The notes beneath the pieces are model-generated. The model made no database searches and was not told the DNA's origin. It was given only the letters and a program-made list of their open reading frames with translations. From NCBI GenBank assembly GCA_014529385.2, contig CM043947.1, forward strand, positions 120,294,891 to 120,358,890: a stretch of DNA of 64,000 nt. Direction: 5' to 3'. Origin of the DNA: Adiantum capillus-veneris. Taxonomy: Eukaryota > Streptophyta > Polypodiopsida > Polypodiales > Pteridaceae. Shown here in pieces: positions 20,197-29,452 of this stretch (within the stretch, counting starts at the first letter, position 1; every line of letters begins with the position of its first letter). A program made the translations under genes and the position numbers.

Positions 20197-20792
20197 ATGA
20201 GTGCCAGCAACGAAGGCAGTGAAGGGGTTGAAATTGTCTACATCGACTTTCTCCGCAAGGAGGTCATCCATATCAAAGTAGGAAAGAAAACGGTAAGGCC
20301 TCTCTTTCCTAAGGAAATTGCAATTAAAGGTATAATCTCTACTCCAAAATGGCCTAAAGGGTGTGCTCGAGCCAAAGGTAAGGAAAGGCTAAGCCAGTCT
20401 GGAAACACATGACCCCAAAGGAAGAAGCGTCTAGCCAAGCGAGTGCTTCAAGTTCGGAAAGCCGGGTCGTACCCAGTTTGCCAAAGAGAAGGTCATCCGA
20501 GGCTAGGTGGTGGAAGGTCACCTACCGATTCGCACGGCGCATGCGAGTACTTCCAGTCCATTTCGACAATCTTGAAGCAGAAGTGGTAAGAAGGTTTCCA
20601 TGCCCTAAGGAAGAGTGGTTCGGCTACTGCTCTCGCTATTTTGGAAGACGGGTAGAGGGTCTTCCTCCTCTCCCCGTACAACTCATCCTGAAGAATCTCT
20701 CCACCACGGGTGAAACCCAGTGGGTTGGAGATGAATTACAGCTGAATGGAGTGGAATTCATGCAACACACCGACTACGGTAATTATCTATAG
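20197..20792 (+). pseudogene. Tat 5' ORF (upstream of gag), two-phase
   Basis: Two overlapping frames, 20197-20412 and 20409-20792, match the two frames at 35690-35929 and 35119-35703 of the minus Tat copy. The first shares a YI-hydrophobic block, HIK, PLFPxE and STPKWPK; the second shares RVLPVHF, FGYC..FG.RV, LPPLPVQL/LPALPLLL, NGV.F..H.DYGN and LLLAKRL. Homology continues past the stop at 20792 (IPYVLSDEGKVETMKGDDLLW). Function is unknown. Some Tat-lineage elements (Ogre) are known to carry an ORF before gag; whether this one is homologous to that ORF is not known to me. Confidence 0.6.
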
Positions 20793-21009
20793 TTGCTGCT
20801 AGCCAAAAGGCTAGGAGTAATCAGACATGTTGCCATCATCCCGTACGTGCTAAGCGACGAAGGAAAAGTAGAGACTATGAAAGGCGACGACCTCCTGTGG
20901 ATGTGCCGACTCATCAACACTGGCACGGTAATAGTATAAGTAACTACTCCACCCTTTGTGCATGATGGAAAACGGGCCGACATCATTCCCATTTAGATTC
21001 CTGCAACAT

Positions 21010-21190
21010 ATGTATGTGAATATTTATGTATATAGAAAAATCTTCTACCAATAGAAGATTGTGTACCTGTTTGGTGCTACGATGCTAGTTCCCCAAACGC
21101 TATCATTCTCCCCATATTGGATTACCACCACTCCTTCAATGTTTCCATCTTTATCTTGTTTTAATATATCCACCCAACCCTGTAAAAAGC
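21010..21190 (+). pseudogene. Conserved segment between 5' ORF and gag
   Basis: Nucleotides and peptide (VNIY..RKIFYQ, then YLFGA) match 34930-35060 of the minus element (VNICIDRKIFYQQRI..LFGAERL). In this copy a stop interrupts the peptide. It is either a second small ORF or a conserved leader structure. Confidence 0.45.
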
Positions 21191-21252
21191 CGCTATGAGC
21201 CGCTGCTATCATTAATAATAAAAAAAAGGTTTGAAATTTCCTGAGTACTACC

Positions 21253-22427
21253 ATGGCAAGTGTTTCTTTCCCCATGTTCAGTGGAAAGAAGGGAGAAGAT
21301 GTCACCATCGACTTTCTGGATGAGTTCGACATCTTTTGTGTGGTTTCCAACAAGGACGACGACGCCTCATTGCTTCAAATTTTTCCTCTACTGATGAAAG
21401 TAGAGGCCAATTCTTGGTACAATGCTTTGCCCCAGGCTACCAAGAATGCATGGGATGTATTACGTGCTGCCTTTGTGAAGAGGTTTGGTGGAGGCACAAC
21501 CTCGGAGAAGCTATGGCAGCTACTGACGGAATTAAAGCAGGGAGGTCTGTTAGAGTATGCCACCTACGAGTCCAAGTTTGTGGATTTGTGAGAGAGATGG
21601 GTTGCCTCATGGGAGGAAGGTGAAGAGTGCCTAATATTCTAAAGAAGGACCATTTCATTGCTGGCCTGTGGTCGCCGCTTAAGGAGAAGGTGAAGGGAAG
21701 GTTTCCTGCAACATATGAGTTGGAAGTGTAAGTAGCCCTCCTTAAAGACAAGAAGTTGCACATGAAAGCAAGACTCAACAAGTCAGAGGAATCAAGCTCA
21801 GTCCCACTAACCCCAGTGACTGCAACAACCGTTCATAGAGCCCAGCCACAAGAGGCATCAGAAGAGCAGCAAGACCTACTGAGTCGCATCACTACCCAAC
21901 TCGAGAGTTTATCTATGCATTTGGTGCAGCAAGGGTATGCACCTGTCCAAAATCCAAAACAAGGAAGAGGACAATGAAGGAAAAACCAAGAGTACCACTG
22001 ATATAATTGCAGAGAAGACGGCCATGGTATGTACTACTGCCCACATCCAAGATGGCAGAATTTCAATAGAGGAGGGAGGCAGAATCAAAGCTCTCCGCCA
22101 AGGGAAAGACAACCACCACCCAGGAAACCAGGGCCAATTCCATCGGTCCAAATCCTTTGACCACCTGTACAACAACCACAACCACAACCTCTTATTCCAC
22201 CGCTACCCCCACCACCTGCTGTAAACCAAGCGGTGAGTGTTATTAGCTTAGAAGCTAAAGGGAAGGCAAAGGTAGAAGAACTAGTTCGAGATAAGCACAA
22301 AGGGAAAGAAAAAGTAGAAGAAGTGGATGCCATGGGAGTGAAGCGTGCCAGGCACAAAGAAGCCTCTCAAAAAGAAGAGAAAATGAAAGGGAAAGCCGAG
22401 TCTAGCAAGCAGGCATCTAGGCCGTGA
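21253..22427 (+). pseudogene. gag: Decayed Tat Gag
   Basis: The first 113 codons (from MASVSFPMFSGKKG) match the Gag at 34.8 kb, including a FLDEFDIF block and KLWQLLTELKQ. After a stop at 21591 the homology continues in another phase (21756-22427). The zinc knuckle YNCREDGHGMYYC at about 22005 has lost its first cysteine to a stop (TGA for TGT). A basic, lysine/glutamate-rich linker follows, as in the better copy. The lesions make it inactive. Confidence 0.8.
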
Positions 22428-22493
22428 CGAAAGATACACATCGTGGATTTCTCACTATGCGAGTATGCTAAACCCTTTGACTTAGTTTAGGAT

Positions 22494-23414
22494 GTGTTGA
22501 TGCAGGGACCGAAGATAACTTGGCCTCAATTACTCCACCTTGCACCAAGGATGAGGAGGCAATGGACAAAGATGGTAAGTACAAGGAAATCAGGACCAAG
22601 GATAGCTGGGGCTATCTCTAGGAGGGATATTAACGACATCCTACCAACTATGGATGCCCACATCAAGGGGCAACAAATCTCAAACGTCTACATAGATGGT
22701 GGCATGCAAATATGCGTCATGAGTGAAAAAATGATGCACCATCTAGGCCTAGAGGTGAGTAGGCCGGCACCCTGCCGAGCCAAAATGGCAAATAATGTAA
22801 GAGTGAAATGCGCAGGCATTGTGAATGCGGTCAAAGTAAAGGCATTCAATACAGAAGTGGAGGTAGACATCTTTGTCATGCCACAAAGGGATGAAATTCT
22901 CAATGAAGTGGCAGGTCATGAGTGCTACACAGTATGTGATGGCTACTTAGGATACTTTCAGATTAGCATTGCGGAAGAAGACCAGAAAAAGACAATTTTC
23001 ATCACACCTTGGGGATGCTTTTCTTACAGAGTGATGCCTTTTGGCCTCACCAACGCTCCGGCCACATTCCAGTGTTATGTAACTTTTGTCTTCCAACCAT
23101 ACTTTGGAACGTCAATACGAGTCTTCATAGATGATTTTTGCATTTATAGTTCACGCTCCCTCCATTTGAGCAAAGTCTTTGATGGCCTGACCAGCCTGAC
23201 CAGGCTCCAAACCTTGGGTGGACATCTCAACGTGGATAAGTGTCACATTGGTGAAAGCAAGATCACTCTCCTTGGCCATGTAATTTTAGCAAAATGGATT
23301 GAGGCTGACCCCAACAAGATTCAAGCTCGAGATTCAAGCTCGGGTATCTTTGTCATCACCCACCATAGCAAAGTAGTTGGTTTCTTTCCTTCAGAAGGTA
23401 AGATACTTAGGTAG
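22494..23414 (+). pseudogene. pol: Tat protease-RT with in-frame internal deletion (306 aa frame)
   Basis: The frame starts in the pre-protease QLLHLAPRMRRQW block and contains the protease active-site region VYIDGGMQICVM. Near 22885 it passes directly from protease (VDIFVMPQ) into mid-RT (DEILNEVAGHECYTVCDG). The better copy has about 235 residues between these points, including LILGRPW and the first RT motifs, so roughly 0.7 kb was lost without shifting the frame. RT continues through MPFGLTNAPATFQ and catalytic FIDDF. The deletion removes half the protease and the RT fingers, so this cannot be a working enzyme. Confidence 0.8.
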
Positions 23415-25001
23415 GTTCATCCATTTGCTATCTCAAGTGGTTCTCCTTCTACAAAAAGTCACCCAGAGGGATGTCTTCTCATGGAGTGAAGAAGATGAGC
23501 AAAAATTTATCGAGGTGAAGAAAATCCTAGCTACGCTTCCCACCATTTCACCCCCCAAGTGGGACGAGCCATTTTATGTGAACCCTAGTGTAGGAAGTGA
23601 TACACTCGGAGCCGTATTAATGCAAAATGACCCCCAAACTTCTTTCATGCATCCTATCTACTTCTCTAATCGTGTCGTGACCCCATCAAAAAAGGGATTC
23701 ACCGTAGTAGAACACATGGTTCTCACACTAATGTTTGCTACCACAAAGTTTTGCTCCTATCTACTGCCTAGAGCCTTTGTAATTCTGACAATGGAGGAGG
23801 TTTTTCCGTATAATGCGACACATGGATGTCTCATCTAGGATCTCTAAATGGCTGGTTAGATTATAAGAGTTTGACTACACCATGCAAGTAGAAAACTCCA
23901 CCAGGGCTAGTTTAGTGGGTATTCTTACTCATCGCCACTATGAGAAGAAGCTAAAGGTCAACACGGAAGCAAAATAAGAGACACCAATGGTAGAGAATCC
24001 TAAGCTAGAAAGAGCTCACTCTCTTTTCTTTGATGGAGCATACAAGAGAACAGTCTGTAGCTGGCATAGTCATTTTCAATGAGCAATAGGAAAGGGTATT
24101 CTCCATCGGGTAGCTATTACACTCCCACTCCAACAATGAAGCAAAGCATGCAGCTGTAATTCTTGGGTTAGAACAGTGTATTTCACAATGAATTCAACGC
24201 CTAAATGTGTTTGGCAATGCTTTGCTTTTGATAAAGCAGATAAACGGCACTTGGGTCTGCAAGAATCGGGTTTTACTTGGTCAACTACGCCAAGTTAAGG
24301 ATCTTGTAAGGAAGTTTGAAGCAGTGCAACTATTTCATGTCCCTAGGACAAAAAATTAGGAGGCAGATACTCTAGACAAGGAAAGAATACAAGACGTTAC
24401 CATAGGATCAATCAAACTAAAACTACCCCTCTTTCAAGGTAGTGATGCTATGCCTGATATTATTAACTTTCTAGATATAGGAGAATGTCCGGAAGGGTAC
24501 ACTAAAGGCCAGAAACAATGGATGGTAAGGAAGGCTACAAGATATCGCCTTGTAAACAACCACTTGTATTGTAAGGGCAAGAATCAGATTCTCAGGCGAG
24601 TGCCAACCTCCAGTGAGATCACAGAGGTAATTTCAAGTTGCCATGATGGTGTCTGTGGCGGTCATTTTGCTTTAGATATCACCAGTAGGAAGATTCTATA
24701 GGCAGAATACTCTTGGCGTACTCTAAACAGGGATGTACATCATTGGTGTAAGACATGCAAGGCCTATCAAGTGGCCAGTGATCGCACACTAACCTATGAG
24801 CCACACACTCCTATCATCTCATATGGTCCATTTGAGAAATGGGGAATAGATGCAATCGGTCCTCTACCAAGGGCCCAATCAAGTAAACTATACATCCTAG
24901 TTGGTGTAGACTACATGACCCGATGGGCGGAAGCAACAGCCACCACCCATATCACATCCCAAGAGGTAGCAAAGTTCATATTTGTGTGCTCCTTTCCGCA
25001 C
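23377..25001 (+). pseudogene. pol: Tat RNase H, second RNase H and integrase start, decayed
   Basis: 23377-23838 holds the RT connection and first RNase H (FYVNPSVGSDTLGAVLMQ). 24000-24400 holds the second RNase H in pieces (LFFDGAYKR, then an SNNEAK.A block). 24450-24701 holds the integrase HHCC region (LRRVPTSSEIT..CHDGVCGGHFA). 24771-25001 holds the start of the integrase core (FEKWGIDAIGPLP; DYMTRWAEA). Several stops and shifts occur. Homology stops abruptly at 25001, where another element's LTR begins. Confidence 0.8.
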
Positions 25002-25571
25002 TGTTGAAGCAAGGGACTTGCCTAACACTGTGTGCGAGCCACAAACGGCTCCAAGCACACAAATAGCTTAACTAGTAAGCTCAAAAGAGGGCAATGGTGT
25101 GTCACTCACCGCTCTATGCTCCTGCCGTGGAGGATTCCTCGCCGTGAAGAAGAAGGAGACGCCACTATGTCGCGCTCAACCGCTTCACCGCCGTCGTGCC
25201 GCCGCAATGCTCGATCACACACACACACACTCTCTCTCTCTCAAGTACACACACAAACACACTAGTACACAAGGAGATGGAGAAGGAGCACTCTTCTTGT
25301 ATTGCACAAATGAGAGAATAAGTGAATTTTAGGTTTAGTTGGCTTTTATATGAGCTCACCCCATTCACACTTGGGCGCCCATGCTTATCCAACTAATCCC
25401 TTGAATGTCCCAGTTAGAGTGCGCCTCTCATTGGCGATCACTCTTACCCTTTTCCTATTGGACCGACAAGCCCGGTACCTAACTCTACCAAATAAATAAT
25501 ACAATGTCCACCGTAGGTTACAACGTCCGTCTCGTAGGTGATAGGGTGTCCGTGAGCCGTGAGGGTTAACA
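25002..25571 (-). mobile_element. LTR (570 bp) of a minus-strand element inserted in Tat integrase
   Basis: On the minus strand it reads TGTTAACCCTC...GCTTCAACA, with matching short inverted ends. A TATA box (ATATAAAAG) is in 25341-25354 and (AC)n/(TC)n tracts lie at about 25215-25262. It interrupts the + Tat integrase at 25001 and is preceded on its own strand by a PPT (25574-25586), so it is a 3' LTR. No partner LTR was found in the window. Confidence 0.7.
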
Positions 25572-25590
25572 TGCCCCCCTTCCTGATGTA
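25572..25590 (-). other. Polypurine tract of the 25.0-kb LTR element
   Basis: AGGAAGGGGGGCA on the minus strand, directly before TGTTAACCC. Confidence 0.7.
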
Positions 25591-26900
25591 GATTCCTTCC
25601 TCGGAAGCTATTGAGTTGAAGCTCGTTGGTCGAGGTGGAAGAGCATTTGAGATGAATGTCCTTAGCCTTCTTCAGTCACTGCAAAATCAAACAACATTGC
25701 ACAGTAATTGCATTCTCATAAGCAATTAAAAATCATATGCAATTTTAGGCAAACAATTGATTGGTAACAGAATTTTAAACAATTTGTCAGCAATAAGCAT
25801 TAAATTGCAATGTAATCAAGTGCATAAACAGATGTAAAGGTAAAAAATTAAACAAGTCTGGGGTCGCTTATTTAACGGTCGAAAGGCACTAGAGATCGAC
25901 TATTAATACCATGGGTAAGCTTCTTAATTTTCTCTGGTTAATTAAGTTGTTTAATCGTGAGAGCCAAGTATTTCATGTTCGAGGGCTGACTAGAGGCTAT
26001 ACCTAGAGGACCTTGTAGTTAAGCTACGATAAAAGGAATTTCTCATGAAATCATCGCCTGACTGATTACCTTTGCTTTGACCCCCCAAAGTCTTTTCACA
26101 GTGATTCAATTTTGATGTGTGTGCTTATTTTGTATGCCTTGGGTTTTTTGCTTTTCAAGGAAAAGCGCCCACACTGGGAACCTCTAGGGCTCTAGTACCA
26201 TAGGCGATACATGTGAGTGGAGTACCAATTTAAGCAGGGATTTCTCTTCCAGCTTAAAATTTTACATTGTGGCACTTTGATATTTTTTTGTGTTGTTTGC
26301 TTTCATCATTTTAATTTTGTAGCTTTGGGGGGTCATATAACTCTGATACAGCTCCCCAGGCTCATCACACTAGTAAACTCCCTTTATAATACTTAAGCTA
26401 AAGGTCAATAGGGTCAAGCCCACTAGAAATCCCTAGTACATTTCACACAATGCTGCCTAAATCGGATTAAGAACCTAAGTAACCATTGCTTATTAGGAAG
26501 GCATTCCCCATGGTATTAAGAGAAGATTTCTAACACCTAGCTTGGTCAAACTAGCTTAGTCGGACTGCTTGATTTTTAAACCTAGACAAGTGATTATGAC
26601 AAAAAATTACATTGAATTAAATGTTTGATACTAAGCAAATGCGATGAATATTAGGCTACCAATCACAATTAAAGCAGAAAAACATGGATGCAAAATAGAT
26701 AGGGGCAATGCTAATGGACAAAAAACACCTGTTTGTGTTGATGGTCGCGCTTGATCTGAAGTGTGAATGAGAGAAAGGTTCCATGAAGGTCCAAATCCTA
26801 TCAATAGCAACACGCTCGTGTACACACTAGGAAACAAAAGGAATACCTCCGGGAGGCACATTAGTGGGAAAAGGTACCAACACTTATTGAACACAACAAA
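25591..26900. other. Non-coding, retroelement 3' region
   Basis: No frame of interest. It lies between a PPT on its left and a second PPT/LTR start at 27595 on its right, so it should hold internal sequence of the first element and the far end of the second LTR. I could not place the junction. Confidence 0.4.
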
Positions 26901-27595
26901 AAACATAAGGAACCCTAACCTAATTATTTGCACTCCCCCTAGAGAGTCAAGGGAATAGGATATTTTAGAGGTTGGGGGGAAACCCTAAGGCTAAACCACT
27001 ATCCTCATCGTCGAGATAAACAAAGTCATCATCCATGAGACCATATGTGCCATCCATGTAGTCCTATAAATTTTCTTCTTCATCATAGGTGCCTATGTTT
27101 ACTAAGAAGGTCACTAGACACCTATAGTCATCTTGGTCAATAGGGTAGGCGTGTGCAATGGGAGAAACGCTCTCTACTAAGTATGGATCAGACGTGGTTA
27201 AGAGACGTATCAGCCATTGTAACTACTCAAAATTCCTCTCACATGCTAGCATACCTATCAAATCCCATTCACATGCAAGCACTGGAAAGACCATGTGAAA
27301 TATTTGTGAAAAGTAACGAGGGTACCTCTCACCCAAGGCAGGATTGGATGACTCTAGCGTACTAGCCATATCTGTACACGCAAATAGATGATGGTTAGAG
27401 TGCAAATATTACAAGGGTCGTGTTCTTGTGCATAATTTTTTTTAATGATTTTGTGTTATGGCTCTTGCTCTTTTAATTTTTTATCTTGTTTTTGTGAGTA
27501 CAAGGCTTTATATATACATTCCCTAAGATTGGAGATTAAGAGGTCAGGGAGAAAGGTTGAGAGGGAAGCAAGTGAATATTGGATGTTCACAAACA
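26901..27595 (-). mobile_element. LTR start on minus strand (left end unresolved)
   Basis: On the minus strand CAAGGAAGGGGGGAG (PPT, about 27597-27612) is followed by TGTTTGTGAACATCC, and a TATA box, TATATAAAG, lies at 27506-27514, about 85 bases in. It does not match the Tat LTR near 36160, so the upstream ORFs at 27.6-29.4 kb may belong to a different element from the Tat pol. Confidence 0.5.
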
Positions 27596-27616
27596 CTCCC
27601 CCCTTCCTTGGATAGA

Positions 27617-28006
27617 TCATACCGTTTGAAATGATGTCGTCACCCTTTGAAACCAGTTGTTCCAAGTTGTTATAGGTGAAGATTTTTGCCAGTAGTTTTC
27701 TATTACCTTAGGTGCCTCGTCGAGTTGCAAGGGTGGTAAGGTACTCTCCCAGGATCGAACTTGAAGTGGTTCATCAGGTGATTCTTGAACACTGGAAGGT
27801 GTGGATTCATTTGTAGCTTCATGGAGGTCCACTATTGTAGGTGGAGGCTGTGTAGAAGCTTTTATCTCTATGGATGTATTACATGAGGAGCTAGAAGCTT
27901 CATGGAACTCCCCCCTTCCTGAGCTAGGTGGAATAAATTGGTTTTTCCTTGGAGCCCAAACTAGCTCTGGACTAGGTGTAGCATTCTGTGATCTTTCCCT
28001 TCCCAC
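27617..28006 (-). CDS. Unidentified 3'-proximal ORF (129 aa)
   Basis: A Ser/Pro/Glu-rich, probably disordered product that ends just before the PPT at 27612. WVPK-like WAPRKNQF appears near its start. It lies on the same strand as and downstream of the 389-residue ORF (28098-29267) and may be its frameshifted continuation. No domain recognised. Confidence 0.35.
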   Translation of the reverse strand: MGRERSQNATPSPELVWAPRKNQFIPPSSGRGEFHEASSSSCNTSIEIKASTQPPPTIVDLHEATNESTPSSVQESPDEPLQVRSWESTLPPLQLDEAPKVIENYWQKSSPITTWNNWFQRVTTSFQTV

Positions 28007-28097
28007 GGTCTGCCATTGGCTTTAGCGTTACACTGTTTGACTCATATGGGTTTGTTGTCGATAGGGACGGACACATTTTACGTTTAGGTACCCAAAT

Positions 28098-29267
28098 TTA
28101 CTCATTTCCATCATAGTAGCCTTGGGCTTCTAATACTCGTTTTGGAATCCATCGTGGTTTGGTCTTGACTCTCCTAGAGCGCGCTCTTGGTTTTCCATGG
28201 AAATTTTTTCTTGGAATGGATGGGAGGGTTGAGCTAGTTGGAAGTAAGGCCTTGGGGACCCATTGATATGTACTCTTAGGTCGTGCAGGTTGAGTACTTG
28301 CAATATTACTGCTTGCTGCAACTACAAGTGTTGAAGTGCTAGGTTCATGGGTAGCCGACAAAGACGAGTTAACCACCTTGGCTTGTGAATGTTGGCTATC
28401 CTTCAACTTTGCTAGAGTTTGCAACGTAGGTGACTCTGCTTGAATGATAGGGGTAAGAGTTGGTGGTCGCGTCGTGACACTACCAGTATCCCAATCAATA
28501 GTGCATTTGGTTGCCAACATCCACGTGCGTCCCAGGTTTACGTTGCCTTCCATAGCTCCCACGGGCATGACTAGAAACCTTTGCACTATGCTTCCATTTT
28601 CATAGACAATAGGGGTCTGAAGGACTCCAAGAATAGCAGTTTTCTTTTTATTAATGCCCTTGACTTGCATCGTACTCGGGGATAGGGTAGGTTTCCCTAA
28701 TTGACACCAAACTCCATAGGATAAGAAATTGTGTTTAGCTCCCGTATCTAATAAGGCATTGTATAGTACTTTCCCATAGGGGCTATTTAGCTCAATTGGG
28801 TATCGTAGGGGTGGCTCAGATTCTAATGAGTCGTCATCGGTGTCCTCAAAAAATGCTTGCGTGATTCCCAGATTAGCCTCTCGTTGGCGTCTAAGACGTT
28901 GTTGTCGTTCTCGAGCCTCAACTCTTGCTTGGATTTTTCTAAGCTCTGCTTGTTCCTTGGCAGCCTTCTTTTGATGGATGGCTTGCAACTCTTCCTGGAT
29001 TAGAGGATCATAATATCTTTTGAATTTACTCCCATTAAGGAATCCAATGGTTTCAACTCCATCTAGAGTCTCCACACGAATGGTACCTTGCGGGGTAATT
29101 TCACACACTCGATATGGTCCCTTACCAGCGTATTTCAATTTCTTCTTTTCATTACGTACCCCGTACATAAGAACTTTATCACCAACCTTGATGTCTTTAT
29201 CCTTTAAATGGCTATCAAACCACTTCTTTCTCCTATCCTTCTTCACTAGAGCATTTCGCACAGCCAT
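28098..29267 (-). CDS. Integrase C-terminal (GPY/F) module fused to aspartic-protease-like domain (389 aa)
   Basis: Residues 1-88 look like the C-terminal tail of a gypsy integrase (KVGDKVLMYG, then GKGPYRV at 48-54, LNGSKFKRYYD). Residues 90-130 are a charged predicted coiled coil (Q/E/R-rich). Residues 155-270 look like a retropepsin: ALLDTGAKHNFLS with DTGA at 174-177, later NLGRTWM (244-250) in the place of ILGxxW, then IDWDTGSV. The tail is basic. This reverses the usual order (protease before integrase) and duplicates both functions, since the Tat frame upstream has its own protease and integrase tail. The frame is uninterrupted. It may be a 3' accessory ORF or the remains of another element. 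Confidence 0.65.
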   Translation of the reverse strand: MAVRNALVKKDRRKKWFDSHLKDKDIKVGDKVLMYGVRNEKKKLKYAGKGPYRVCEITPQGTIRVETLDGVETIGFLNGSKFKRYYDPLIQEELQAIHQKKAAKEQAELRKIQARVEARERQQRLRRQREANLGITQAFFEDTDDDSLESEPPLRYPIELNSPYGKVLYNALLDTGAKHNFLSYGVWCQLGKPTLSPSTMQVKGINKKKTAILGVLQTPIVYENGSIVQRFLVMPVGAMEGNVNLGRTWMLATKCTIDWDTGSVTTRPPTLTPIIQAESPTLQTLAKLKDSQHSQAKVVNSSLSATHEPSTSTLVVAASSNIASTQPARPKSTYQWVPKALLPTSSTLPSIPRKNFHGKPRARSRRVKTKPRWIPKRVLEAQGYYDGNE

Positions 29268-29408
29268 GTTACTGCTTTCTTGGCTGATGCACCCTGTTTA
29301 GTCCTTTCTGATGAATAATTGTATCCATCCATGACTAACAACTGGTCTCCTAGACCCTTGAAAGCCATACCCCATCCATTGTCAATATCTGCTTTCACTG
29401 GTAGCATT
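29268..29408 (-). other. Short conserved-looking peptide before 3' ORF, weak FLYWCH resemblance
   Basis: In a different phase from the 389-residue ORF, a frame starting at an ATG near 29407 reads FKGLGDQLLVMDGYNY and ends VTWLCEM. The G-Y-x-Y...W-x-C spacing recalls the first half of a FLYWCH zinc finger, but the second Cys and the His are not seen. It follows an A12 tract (about 29411-29422) after the Tat stop codon. Confidence 0.2.
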
Positions 29409-29452
29409 CTCTCTTTTTTTTTTTTGAAATGACTATGTACATGATTGTTACC

